DNA of 64,000 nucleotides, taken from Prado023 sp963747335 (GTDB taxonomy: Bacteria > Actinomycetota > Actinomycetes > S36-B12 > CAIYMF01). How positions within the stretch are numbered: the first letter of the stretch is position 1; every line of letters begins with the position of its first letter. The position numbers were made by a program, and so were the translations under genes. The notes beneath the pieces are model-generated. The model saw only the letters and a program-made list of their open reading frames with translations, was not told the DNA's origin and made no database searches. The DNA lies in the NCBI GenBank assembly GCA_963747335.1, contig CAVVEV010000003.1:124001-188000 (forward strand), given 5' to 3'. This document shows, piece by piece, positions 26,664 to 35,555 of the stretch.

Positions 26664-27221
26664 ATGCCGACGAGCCCCGAGTCTCCGAGCCCGGGAACGA
26701 CCGAGGACCGCATCGGGTGCAGCGACTGCGAGCGCATCCGTGACGGATGGCTCGCCCAGCCGGTGAACGCCCTGACCAGCCTGGCGTTCGTCGGCGCGGC
26801 CGCCGTGGTTCTGGCGCGCACCTGGCAGCCTGCCCGGGACCGACGCGGGGAGATCCTGGCGTACGGCACGCTGCTGGCACTCGTCGGCGCGGGCAGCGTC
26901 GCATTCCACGGGCCTCAGCCCCCGGGCGCCAGGGCCATGCACGACATCCCCATCCCCGTGCTGATCGGGCTGGCCGCAGGCACGCCCGTCACCCGTGGCG
27001 CGCGAGGGCGCGCGCCGCTGCCCGGGTGGAGCCGGCGGAGAGGCGTTGCCCTGGCAGCAACCGGTGCGGCGGCGGGGCTGGCCTACGCGGGTGGCCGGAC
27101 CGGGGCACCGACCTGCGACCCGGACAGCCCCCTGCAGCTGCACGGCGCATGGCATGTCCTGGCCGCCGTAGGGTTCGTGACCATGGCCGACATCCTGTAC
27201 CGGGGAGGACCCGATGAGTGA
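26664..27221 (+). CDS. Ceramidase-like (CREST-type) membrane protein
   Basis: The 185-residue protein opens with CSDCERIRDGWLAQPVNALT, like the CE...P-x-N pattern of alkaline-ceramidase-type proteins. About five hydrophobic segments follow. Conserved His positions appear in GSVAFHGPQ, AMHDIPIPV and LHGAWHVLAA, as expected for the metal site of this superfamily. A lipid-hydrolase role is inferred from the family only. Its stop overlaps the start of the acyltransferase gene by 8 bases. Confidence 0.65.
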   Translation: MPTSPESPSPGTTEDRIGCSDCERIRDGWLAQPVNALTSLAFVGAAAVVLARTWQPARDRRGEILAYGTLLALVGAGSVAFHGPQPPGARAMHDIPIPVLIGLAAGTPVTRGARGRAPLPGWSRRRGVALAATGAAAGLAYAGGRTGAPTCDPDSPLQLHGAWHVLAAVGFVTMADILYRGGPDE

Positions 27222-28530
27222 GGTCGAGGTCGCGCGAGAACGGGGTGGGGTGCCACGCCGGTTGGCCCGCATGGCCGCGAACCTGGTCTATCGCGACGTC
27301 GACGTGCACCTACCCGCCGAGGCCTTCCCGGACGGCCCGGTGCTGGCCGTGTCGAACCACTTCGGCGGCCTGGCCGACGGCGTGCTCCTCGTCGACAGCG
27401 CACCTCGGATGCCCCGGGTGGTGGCCCGGGACGTGATCTGGAAGGTCCCGGTCGTCGGCCGCCTGGCAACCGGGATCGGGATGATCCCCGTGCACAAGGC
27501 CGCTGATGGAGGGGCCAGGGCGAGCAACGACGAGATGTTCGCCTCTGCCTACCGCGCGCTCGGCGACCGCGACCTGGTCCTGATCTTCCCGGAGGGTGTC
27601 ACGCAGGACGTGCCCCATATGGCAGAGGTCCGCACAGGCGCTGCCCGCATCGTCCTGGGCGCACGCGAGTCCGGGGTCCAGGGGATCCGCATCCTGCCGA
27701 TGGGCGTGCACTACGAGAACAAGGCGGGCTTCCGCTCGCGGGCCCTGGTGAACGTCGGGTCGCCGATCGACCTGGACGAGTGGGTGGCTGAGCGCGGCCC
27801 GGTGGTGGGTGGGGCTGACGATCGGGAGGCCGTGCGCGACCTCACCGAGCTGGTCAACGGCCGGCTGCGCCACGTCGCCCCGGACTTCCCCGACTGGGAG
27901 CAGGCCCATGCCCTGGAGACGGTGGCCGAGCTGCTGCTCACCGACGTCGATCCGGCGCCCTCGCCCCCCATCCAGTACGGCGACCGTGAGCTCCTCGCCG
28001 CGCGCCTCAACCGGCTGCCCGAGCCGAGCCGCGGGGAGCTGGTCGACTCGGGTGCCCGCTACCGGGCTGCCCTCAGGGCTGCAGGGACCTCCGACCACGC
28101 CGTGGCAACCGCAGACAACCCGCCTCCGCGCTCCTGGGGATGGCTGCGCGACGTCGCCCTCGTGGTCCTGCTCGCGCCCTTTGCCCTGGTCGGTCTGCTG
28201 GCTGCGGCCGTTCCACTGCTTCTGGTGGTGCTGGCCAGCAGGCTGCACATCGCGCCTGCTGTCCGCGCGACCGTGGTCCCCGGCCTGGCGCTGCTCCTCT
28301 TCCTGGGGGAGTGGCTCCTGTTCGCGATTCCGTCGGACGGCGGCCTGACGATCGAGCTGGCCGCGCTCGTGCTGTTCCCGTTCTTCGTCGCATCGCTGTT
28401 CCTCGTGATCGAGCGGGTGGCCCTGCTCTGGCAGCGGTGGCGCCGGCGCAGGCGCCCGGACGCCGCCGAGCTGGCTCGCCTGACGCAGTTGCGCAGTGAG
28501 GTCGCCGGGCAGGGATGGTCGTCCCTATGA
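27214..28530 (+). CDS. PlsC-like acyltransferase with C-terminal membrane domain
   Basis: The N-terminal 220 residues form a glycerolphosphate-acyltransferase domain with SNHFGGLADG (the N-H-x4-D motif near residue 47) and IFPEGVTQ near residue 125. The last 150 residues hold about four transmembrane segments, an addition to the usual PlsC length. It should transfer an acyl chain to a lysophospholipid-like acceptor at the membrane. It is coupled to the ceramidase-like gene upstream and to the small membrane protein downstream, suggesting a lipid-remodelling operon. Confidence 0.82.
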   Translation: MSEVEVARERGGVPRRLARMAANLVYRDVDVHLPAEAFPDGPVLAVSNHFGGLADGVLLVDSAPRMPRVVARDVIWKVPVVGRLATGIGMIPVHKAADGGARASNDEMFASAYRALGDRDLVLIFPEGVTQDVPHMAEVRTGAARIVLGARESGVQGIRILPMGVHYENKAGFRSRALVNVGSPIDLDEWVAERGPVVGGADDREAVRDLTELVNGRLRHVAPDFPDWEQAHALETVAELLLTDVDPAPSPPIQYGDRELLAARLNRLPEPSRGELVDSGARYRAALRAAGTSDHAVATADNPPPRSWGWLRDVALVVLLAPFALVGLLAAAVPLLLVVLASRLHIAPAVRATVVPGLALLLFLGEWLLFAIPSDGGLTIELAALVLFPFFVASLFLVIERVALLWQRWRRRRRPDAAELARLTQLRSEVAGQGWSSL

Positions 28531-28844
28531 GCCTCGAGGCCTGGATCTACCTGCTCCTGATCATCATCCCGTTGCTCGCGGTCTGGGTGATCGCCGTTGT
28601 CGACGTCGTACGCCAGCCGCGCATGCGGACGCGCGTCAAGTGGATCTGGGTCCTGATGTTCTCGCTGGTCTGGCCGTTGCTGATCGTGTACCTGCTGACC
28701 CGTCCGGTCCAGGGCCGGTTCGAGCGAGCCGGAAGCCGGGACTACCCGCACGCGAGGCTGGTGGATGCGGTGCTTGCCCACGAGGAGGGCCGGATCGACG
28801 ACGACGCCATGGCCGGGGTGGTCCGTCAGCTGCGCACGGGGTAG
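28527..28844 (+). CDS. Small membrane protein with PLDc_N-like domain
   Basis: The protein has two transmembrane segments with the pattern WVIAVVDVVRQPRMRTRVKW and WVLMFSLVWPLLIVYLLTRP. This matches the phospholipase-D-type N-terminal membrane domain seen in many short actinobacterial proteins. A soluble helical tail follows. ATG 28527 overlaps the acyltransferase stop (ATGA); an ATG at 28515 is also in frame. Confidence 0.7.
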   Translation: MSLEAWIYLLLIIIPLLAVWVIAVVDVVRQPRMRTRVKWIWVLMFSLVWPLLIVYLLTRPVQGRFERAGSRDYPHARLVDAVLAHEEGRIDDDAMAGVVRQLRTG

Positions 28845-28921
28845 GCGACGACGCCCGCGACCGATGCATCCGTTCGGGCTGAGGGCTCAACCGGGCCGGC
28901 GGGGATCCCGACGACAGGTGC

Positions 28922-30927
28922 ATGGGTGGAACCGCCGTTCCCGACCGGCTCCGCGGGGACTCGCTGCGTGCGGTCGCGGCTGTGGGCCTGGCTGCCGCCG
29001 TGGTCGTGTCCGGCATGTCCGGCAGCGCGGCCGAGGTGGTTGCGGTTCCGGCCTCCGCAGCAGGTGACGCCACGGCTCGGTGCGCTGACCCGCTCCTGCC
29101 CGCGCCTGCCCGTGGAGAGGTGGCGGTGCGTGCCCTCGCTGCAGACCTGGCGTCGGTCGCCGCGCAGAACGAGACGACGGGCAGCGAGCTCGTCGAGGGG
29201 CTTCGCGAGGATCGGACCCTCTGGCTCGACGAGTGCGGCGACCTGTTCTTCCGCGACGAGCTGCCCACAGGCGTGCCGTTGGTGCCGCTGTCCACCGAGC
29301 CGGCGACGTGGCCCGACCCGGTGCCGCTCGCAGAGGCCTTCACCCTGCACAGCAGGCCGGGTTCCCCCCGGATGCTCTTCCTGGACTTCGACGGACACCT
29401 GATCGTCAACACGGCCTGGAACACCACGTCGAGCTCCTGGTCGGCGCCGCCCTTCTCGACCGATGCCGACCCGCTGACCTTCTCCGACTCGGAGCGCACT
29501 GCGGTCATCGACGTGTGGCGACGAGTCGCTCAGGACTTCGCGCCCTTCGGGATCGACGTCACGACCCAGGATCCCGGTCAGGCCGCGATCACTCGCTCGA
29601 ACGCGGCGGATCTGAGCTTCGGTGCGAGGGTCCTCATCAGTCCCGACGCCGGCCAGTCCGTGTGCGGGTGCGGCGGACAGGCCTACGTGGGCGTCTTCGA
29701 CTCCGCCTACAACCACGCCTACTACCAGCCGGCATGGGTGTACCCACAGGGCCTGTCGAACAACTCGAAGTACATCGCGGATGCTGCCAGTCACGAGGCC
29801 GGCCACACCTTCGGCCTGAGCCACGACGGGACCCAGTCCGAGTCGTACTTCCGGGGCGCGGGCGGGTGGGGCCCGATCATGGGAGCTCCCTACGGCCAGC
29901 CCATCACGCAGTGGAGCGACGGCAGCTACGCCGGTGCCAACAACACCGAGGACGACCTGGCCGTCATCGCGGACAACGGAGCCCCGCGGGTTGCCGATGA
30001 CATCACGGCAGCAACTGCCCTGCCGGTTCCGGGCTCGGCGACGGGTCTGGTCAACGGGGCCTCCGATGCCGACGAGTTCATCGTCTCCGCCCCGATCGGG
30101 ACGCTCGCTGTGTCGGTCGCCCCGCACTGGCCGGGCCCGAACCTGGACGCCGCACTGACGATCCTGGACCAGTCAGGCGGCATCGTCGCCATGTCGGTAC
30201 CGGGATACGACTCGGCCAACGTCCCGGCGTCCATCGGCGCCTCGCTTGCTGTGGCGGTCGCGGCCGGTGACTACACGATCCGCGTTGAGGGAACCGGCAA
30301 CGGGATCCCCGGCTCGGTGGGCGCCAGCGACTACGGGAGCGTCGGGTGGTACTCGATCACGGCGGGCACGACCGGGACGGGAACCCCACCTCCCACGCCG
30401 ACCGCCACCCCGACCCCGACGGTGACGCCGACGCCCCCGACTCCGACGGTGACGCCGACGCCCCCGACTCCGACGGTGACGCCGACCGCCACCCCGACTC
30501 CGACGGTGACCCCGACCGCACCCCGACTCCGACGGTGACCCCGACGCCCCCGACTCCGACGGTGACCCCGACCCTCACACCGGGCTCGAGCCCCACGCCT
30601 GCCAGAAGCCCGGAGCCCCCCGTGACGCAGGCCAGCGGCCCGGCCCCGGTCTCACCCCTGGTGGTGACGACGTTCATGGTCGAGACCGGGTCGCTTCCTG
30701 CCGCCACCAGGAAGTCACGCTACCGCGCAGCCCTGGTCGCATCGGGGGGTACCGGTCGCTACACCTGGAAGCGGACCAGGGGATCCCTGCCCAAGGGGCT
30801 GACCCTGTCGAGGGCGGGGTTGGTGACTGGGGAGGCCAGGTCCCGAGGTGTGAAGCGGTTCCGCGTCCAGGTCACCGACTCGACGGGAGCGACTCGAACC
30901 CGGTGGGTCCGGATCCGCGTCCGCTGA
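28922..30927 (+). CDS. Secreted zinc metallopeptidase (metzincin-like) with Pro-Thr linker and Ig-like domain; one frameshift
   Basis: The protein begins with a signal-peptide-like stretch (LRAVAAVGLAAAVVVSGMSG). Its catalytic core has HEAGHTFGLSHDG (zinc His291, His295, His301, base Glu292), the extended metzincin motif. A beta-sandwich-like region follows, then a Pro-Thr-Val repeat linker, and after it a domain like bacterial putative-Ig folds (GGTGRYTWKRTRGSLPKGLT, FRVQVTDSTGATRTRW). The linker carries a one-base deletion near 30519: the frame to that point ends at 30538, and the next frame continues cleanly to 30927. The whole is read as one gene with an indel. Confidence 0.75.
30421..30560 (+). 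repeat. Pro-Thr-Val coding tandem repeat with one 29-bp unit
   Basis: Units begin with GGTGAC and end with CTCCGAC. Their lengths are 27 (30421-30447), 27 (30448-30474), 30 (30475-30504), 29 (30505-30533) and 27 (30534-30560). The 29-bp unit equals the 30-bp unit minus one C and is the site of the frameshift. Confidence 0.85.
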
Positions 30928-30936
30928 CCGGCGACA

Positions 30937-31710
30937 CTAGATCGAGAAGTCCTCGAGCTCCTCCCACTGGCCGGTCCCGGTGGAGTGCAGGTGGAACTCG
31001 TTGACGTGCCCGGTCACGGAGAACTCCAGATGGTCGACGCGGTCGAGCAGGTTGGCCACGGCCGCCCCGATGAGGTCAGGCTGGTTGGCGTGCTCGAGGT
31101 CGGGCTTGTCGGTGGCGGTGTGCGGCTTCAGCCGGGCGATGACCTGCCCCGGGACGCCCACCACGACGGAGTTGTCCGCCACGGGTCGCACGACCACCGC
31201 GTTGCCGCCGATGCGTGAGTCGTGACCGATGTCGATGGGTCCCAGCACCTTGGCCCCGGCGCCGATGGTGACCCGGTCGCCCACCGTCGGGTGGCGCTTG
31301 CCCGGCTCGAGGCTGGTACCGCCCAGGGTGACGCCGTGGTAGATGGTGACGTCCTGGCCGACCTCGGCGGTCTCGCCGATGACCACGCCCATGCCGTGGT
31401 CGATGAACAGCCCCGGGCCGAGGGTGGCACCGGGGTGGATCTCCACGCCCGTCATCGCCCGGGCGACCTGGGAGACGGTGCGCGCGGCGAGGTGGTGCTC
31501 CCGGCGCCACAGGGCGTGGGACACCCGATGGGCCCAGACCGCGTGGACACCTGAGTAGAGCAGGGCGACCTCAGCCCTTGAACGGGCCGCCGGATCGCGC
31601 TCGAACACGCACTCCACGTCCCGGCGCATGTCGGCCAGGACTCCCATGGCCGTCGTCACCGCCGAACCGGCTGCGCCCTCTTGCTTGGCCCGTCGTCCCC
31701 TGCGCGCCAT
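30937..31710 (-). CDS. cysE: Serine O-acetyltransferase
   Basis: The 257-residue protein has an N-terminal helical part and a left-handed beta-helix with the diagnostic VEIHPGATLGPGLFIDHGMG, IYHGVTLGGT and RIGGNAVVVRPV. It makes O-acetylserine from serine and acetyl-CoA for cysteine synthesis. The last 60 residues extend past the usual end of the family. It lies 3 bases downstream of cysK in one operon. A start inside, at MGVLADMRRDVE, is possible. Confidence 0.95.
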   Translation of the reverse strand: MARRGRRAKQEGAAGSAVTTAMGVLADMRRDVECVFERDPAARSRAEVALLYSGVHAVWAHRVSHALWRREHHLAARTVSQVARAMTGVEIHPGATLGPGLFIDHGMGVVIGETAEVGQDVTIYHGVTLGGTSLEPGKRHPTVGDRVTIGAGAKVLGPIDIGHDSRIGGNAVVVRPVADNSVVVGVPGQVIARLKPHTATDKPDLEHANQPDLIGAAVANLLDRVDHLEFSVTGHVNEFHLHSTGTGQWEELEDFSI

Positions 31711-31713
31711 CGA

Positions 31714-32646
31714 CTACTCGGCCAGATCGGCGAACAGCGCGGTGGACAGGTAGCGCTCGCCGTACGACGGGATGATGACGACGATCGTCTTCCCGGCGTT
31801 CTCCGGACGCACGGCGACCTTGCTCGCGGCCCAGATCGCCGCACCCGAGGAGATGCCGACGAGCAGGCCCTCCTCAGCGGCGGCACGCCGCGCGGTGGCC
31901 ATCGCATCCGGGGCATCAACCGTGACGACCTCGTCGTACACGGTCGTGTCCAGGATCGCGGGGATGAACCCGGCGCCGATGCCGGCGAGCGGGTGCGGCC
32001 CCTTGGCGCCGCCGGACAGGACCGGGGAGGCGGCCGGCTCCACGGCGATGATCTGCAGCCCGGACTTGCGCTCCTTGAGCACCTGACCCACGCCGGTGAT
32101 CGTCCCGCCGGTACCGACTCCCGCGACCACGATGTCGACGGTGCCGTCGGTGTCGTTCCAGATCTCCTCGGCAGTCGTGCGCCGGTGGATCGCCGGGTTC
32201 GCGGCGTTCTCGAACTGCTGGGGCATCAGGTAGTTCGAGTTGGCGGCGACGAGCTCATTGGCCTTGGCGATGGCCCCGCCCATGCCGTCGGCTCCCGGGG
32301 TGAGGACGAGCTCTGCGCCGTAGGCCCGCAGCACCATGCGGCGCTCCTTGCTCATGGTCTCCGGCATGGTCAGGATGCAGGGGATCCCGCGCGCGGCGCA
32401 CACCATCGCCAGGGCGATCCCGGTGTTGCCGCTGGTGGGCTCGACGATCACGGTGTCGGGGCCGATCAGGCCTGCTTCCTCAGCGGCGTCGAGCATCGCC
32501 ACCCCGATGCGGTCCTTGACCGAGTTGGCCGGGTTGAAGAACTCCAGCTTCGCCAGCACGGTTGCTCCGGCGCCGTCGGTCACCCGGTTCAGGCGCACGA
32601 GGGGGGTGTTGCCGATGAGTTCGGTCACGTCCGAAGCGATATGCAT
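31714..32646 (-). CDS. cysK: Cysteine synthase A
   Basis: The 310-residue PLP enzyme has ELIGNTPLVRLNR, the PLP-lysine motif NPANSVKDRIG, the substrate loop PTSGNTGIALA, GTGGTITGVG and GISSGAAIWA. It converts O-acetylserine and sulfide to cysteine. It is the first gene of cysK-cysE. Confidence 0.97.
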   Translation of the reverse strand: MHIASDVTELIGNTPLVRLNRVTDGAGATVLAKLEFFNPANSVKDRIGVAMLDAAEEAGLIGPDTVIVEPTSGNTGIALAMVCAARGIPCILTMPETMSKERRMVLRAYGAELVLTPGADGMGGAIAKANELVAANSNYLMPQQFENAANPAIHRRTTAEEIWNDTDGTVDIVVAGVGTGGTITGVGQVLKERKSGLQIIAVEPAASPVLSGGAKGPHPLAGIGAGFIPAILDTTVYDEVVTVDAPDAMATARRAAAEEGLLVGISSGAAIWAASKVAVRPENAGKTIVVIIPSYGERYLSTALFADLAE

Positions 32647-32653
32647 AGCCGGA

Positions 32654-32681
32654 ATCGTAGTCGCCTCAGCGAATTTGGCAA
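32654..32681 (-). promoter_or_regulatory. Leaderless promoter of cysK-cysE
   Basis: On the minus strand TTGCCA (32681-32676), a 16-base spacer and TACGAT (32659-32654) are followed by 7 bases and the cysK ATG. Confidence 0.55.
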
Positions 32682-32792
32682 CCTTCGGGTTGGAGAATTA
32701 GCCGGCCGTTCGCTGCGGGCGCAGGTCGACACGTTTCGACCGGATCCCGGCCCCCCTGAGCATTCGTACCGGCTGTGGGCGAGGATGTCGGC

Positions 32793-33161
32793 ATGTCGGA
32801 CAGCGTTCATGGCGATCTCCCCTGGGGGACCCAGTGGGACCTGGTCGCCGCGGCGGGGGACGCGATCGACTGTGCGGCCCTCCTCGTTACCCTGGGATTC
32901 CAGGAGGGTCGGGCCGGGGGTCGGGCACCGGTCAACCGCTACTTCGGCACGTGCACGGAGGGTCCCGGGGGAAGCCTCGTGCTGGGGCCGTTCGGAATGA
33001 CGATGATGGCCGGACCACCGGAGGCGATGGCCGCCGAGACGGCCTACGTCCGGCTGCTCGAGCAGGTCAGGGGATTCCGAACTGGTGACGACAGCCTCGT
33101 CCTGGTGGATGCCCAGGGCGCTGAGCTGCTCCACTTCGCCCCATCGGCAGACCCGGAGTAG
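32793..33161 (+). CDS. META (HslJ-like) domain protein
   Basis: The 122-residue protein shows the META-domain pattern: VNRYFGTCTEG (as in cNryfG), LVLGPFGMTMMAGPPEAMAAE, then AYVRLLEQVRGF and LVLVDAQGAELLHF. It lacks a signal peptide or lipobox, unlike most secreted META proteins. GAGGA lies 8 bases before ATG 32793. Function is unknown. Confidence 0.72.
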   Translation: MSDSVHGDLPWGTQWDLVAAAGDAIDCAALLVTLGFQEGRAGGRAPVNRYFGTCTEGPGGSLVLGPFGMTMMAGPPEAMAAETAYVRLLEQVRGFRTGDDSLVLVDAQGAELLHFAPSADPE

Positions 33162-33168
33162 TGCGGCG

Positions 33169-34101
33169 ATGACCGCGGACCGGTTCGGGGCGATCCCTGC
33201 GGGGGAGTACACCGCCCTGGCCGCACTGCGCGACAACGACTTCGGACGCTCGATCGCGGCCCCGGCGCCGGTCACGGCCCCGACGGCGGCGGCGCCGGCG
33301 CCCGAGGCCCCCGCGTCCGACACGGCGCCTACTGGTCACGTGGAGCGCACCTGGCGCCCGGCGATCCCGCCGCAGCACGGGGCCTGGGCGTTCCTGATCG
33401 TCCCGGTCCTGTGCGGGTTCGCAGTGGCCCGGCCAAGCCTGGCCGGGTGGCTGTTCCTCGCGGCCTGGGTGTGTGCCTATCCGGTGGGCTACTACTTCGG
33501 ACGGGCGATCACCGCGCGGGTGCGTCGTGGTTCCTGGAGTCGGCTTGCCCGCCGGGAGCGGTCCCGGGCCATCCCGTGGGCCATCCTCACCGCCGGCTTG
33601 GGCCTTCCCCTGGTGGTGACCAGGCCCTGGCTGCTCGCTGCGGCGGCGGTCCTTGCCGTCCTGTGGTCACTGGGCCTGGCCATCGCCTCGCGACGGGGGG
33701 AGCGCAGCCTGGCCAACGACGTGATGCTGGTCGCCCAGGCAGCCGTGGCGCTGCCTCTGGCCGTTGCCGTCGTGGCGGGGCCGGCGGCGCTCGCCGGTGG
33801 CCTGGCGGGCGCGACCCTCGAGGCGACCCTGATCGTGGCGGCCTACCTGGCCGGGTCGGTGCTGCACGTGAAGTCGCTCCTGCGGGAGGCGGGCAACGTC
33901 ACGTTCCATCGGGTGAACGTCGGCTGGCACGCTGTGCTGGCCGTCGGGTCCGCAGTCGCCAGCCCCGGGTGGCTGGTCGGGTTCGTCCCCGCCCTGGCCC
34001 GGGCGGTCCTCCTGCGCCCGGGGATGCGCCCGGGCGCGATCGGCGGGGTGGAGGCAGTCGTTTCCGTCCTTGTGGTGGTCGCCGCCTTCCTCGCCCTGTA
34101 G
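33169..34101 (+). CDS. YwiC-like membrane protein
   Basis: An Ala/Pro-rich N-terminal tail of about 60 residues precedes the family motif IPPQHGAWAFLIVPVL. About eight transmembrane segments follow, with REAGNVTFHRVNV near the end. YwiC-like proteins are UbiA-like in length and appearance, but their activity is not known. The start lies 7 bases after the META gene stop. Confidence 0.8.
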   Translation: MTADRFGAIPAGEYTALAALRDNDFGRSIAAPAPVTAPTAAAPAPEAPASDTAPTGHVERTWRPAIPPQHGAWAFLIVPVLCGFAVARPSLAGWLFLAAWVCAYPVGYYFGRAITARVRRGSWSRLARRERSRAIPWAILTAGLGLPLVVTRPWLLAAAAVLAVLWSLGLAIASRRGERSLANDVMLVAQAAVALPLAVAVVAGPAALAGGLAGATLEATLIVAAYLAGSVLHVKSLLREAGNVTFHRVNVGWHAVLAVGSAVASPGWLVGFVPALARAVLLRPGMRPGAIGGVEAVVSVLVVVAAFLAL

Positions 34102-34153
34102 ATCGACCTCCAATGGATAGGCTGCGGCCAGTCCAACGGAGGAGAGGGCATTG

Positions 34154-34777
34154 ATGGGCAGCGGTTCGAACGAGTTGTTGGAGGCTGCGGCTGCTGCCGA
34201 ACGCATCCCCAGGCGGCTGCTGGTGGCGGCCATGGCGCGCGTGCTTGTGATCGTCGCCGTCACCCTGGTGGTCTACTTCTGGCTGCCCGTCGAGGGACAG
34301 GACGCGGCCACTGCGGCGTCCGCGGCGGCCGTGGTCGGCATCACGATCATCCTGACCGTGTTCGCCCGTCAGATGACGCGTGTCTCGCGCTCGAAGCGAC
34401 CGGTGCTGGCGGCTCTTGAGGCCCTTGTCCTGGTCTTCGGGCTGTTCCTGTGCTTCTTCGCCCTGCTGTACGTGTCGATCTCGGAGGCCGACCCGGACGC
34501 CTTCACCCAGGATGTGGACAAGGTCGCCGGGGTCTACTTCACGACGACGGTCCTGACGACTGTCGGCTTCGGCGACATCTCCCCGGTCAGCGACAGTGCC
34601 CGGATCGTGGTCACCCTGCAGATGGTCCTCGGGCTGGTCCTGATCGGCAGCGCCGTCAAGGCCCTGGGGTTCTCAGCCAGGCGCGCCGTCACTGCACGCA
34701 GCCTCACCGGCGAAGCTGAGGCGCAGGACGCGTCCCCGACCGAGGGCGACCCCGGGAGTGTCCAGCCACGTGGATGA
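34154..34777 (+). CDS. Potassium channel family protein
   Basis: The 207-residue protein has about four hydrophobic segments and the selectivity filter TTVLTTVGFGDISPVSDSAR between the last two. The C-terminus is a short acidic tail with no RCK domain. GGAGAGGG precedes ATG 34154. Its end overlaps the CPBP gene start. Confidence 0.88.
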   Translation: MGSGSNELLEAAAAAERIPRRLLVAAMARVLVIVAVTLVVYFWLPVEGQDAATAASAAAVVGITIILTVFARQMTRVSRSKRPVLAALEALVLVFGLFLCFFALLYVSISEADPDAFTQDVDKVAGVYFTTTVLTTVGFGDISPVSDSARIVVTLQMVLGLVLIGSAVKALGFSARRAVTARSLTGEAEAQDASPTEGDPGSVQPRG

Positions 34778-35555
34778 GGTGACGCTGGGGCTGCTGCTGG
34801 TCCTGATGCTCCTGGCGAGCGTCACGACCTTCCACGTCAGCCGGCGCTGGTACGTGCCCATGGCGCTGGTGTGGACCCTGGCGTTCCTGCTCTTCGGGTA
34901 CCGCGTCGGGCTCTCCCCGGCCGACATGGGCCTGCGGAGCTGGCCCACGGGGCTGGCCTGGGGCCTGGGCGCCATCGGGGTCGTGACCCTGGCGATGGCC
35001 GCAGGCGTGGCCATCCCTCGGCTGCACCCGCTGTTCGCCGACGAGCGGGTCCTGCACACGACCGGGCCGCAGGTCGCCCGCAAGACGCTCATCGAGGTCC
35101 CTCTGGGCACTGTCCTGCTGGAGGAGGTCGTGTTCCGTTCCGTCCTGCTCGGGCTGCTCACGAACATGTACGGGACGGTGGCCGGAGTGCTCGGATCTGC
35201 CTTCCTGTTCGGCCTCTGGCACATCCTGCCGGCCCTCGAGATGCACGACTCGCACTCCCTGACCAGCCAGCTGGGGTCCGGCTGGGGAGCCAAGCTGGCG
35301 ACGGTGCTGGTGACGATCCTGGCCACGGGTGGCGCGGGCATCCTGTTCGCGCTCCTGATCGTGGTCAGCGGCAGCGTCCTGGCCCCGATGGGCCTGCACT
35401 GGGCGATGAACGGACCGGGTTCGATCGCCGCCTGGCTCGTCGGTCGCCGTCAGGCCCGCAGCGCGCAGGAGGCGCCGGAGACCGAGCCGCCTGCGGGGCG
35501 CGCGGGGGATCCCGGTCCGGCGGCCGTCGACGGACCTGAGACAGCCGAGGACTAG
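34758..35555 (+). CDS. CPBP-family intramembrane metalloprotease
   Basis: The protein has about seven transmembrane segments and the three CPBP/Rce1-like motifs: LLEEVVFRSVLLG, FLFGLWHILPA and MGLHWAMN. It is an Abi-type intramembrane protease, often linked to bacteriocin self-immunity or prenyl-protein processing; no target is evident here. GTG 34758 or 34770 may be the start. Its TAG stop (35553-35555) is part of the CTAG where the IS element is inserted, so the reading frame is untouched. Confidence 0.85.
   Translation: MSSHVDEVTLGLLLVLMLLASVTTFHVSRRWYVPMALVWTLAFLLFGYRVGLSPADMGLRSWPTGLAWGLGAIGVVTLAMAAGVAIPRLHPLFADERVLHTTGPQVARKTLIEVPLGTVLLEEVVFRSVLLGLLTNMYGTVAGVLGSAFLFGLWHILPALEMHDSHSLTSQLGSGWGAKLATVLVTILATGGAGILFALLIVVSGSVLAPMGLHWAMNGPGSIAAWLVGRRQARSAQEAPETEPPAGRAGDPGPAAVDGPETAED

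Noticed and set aside
30421..30560. CRISPR-like repeat array
   Set aside because: Units are contiguous, coding and Pro/Thr-rich, with no spacers.
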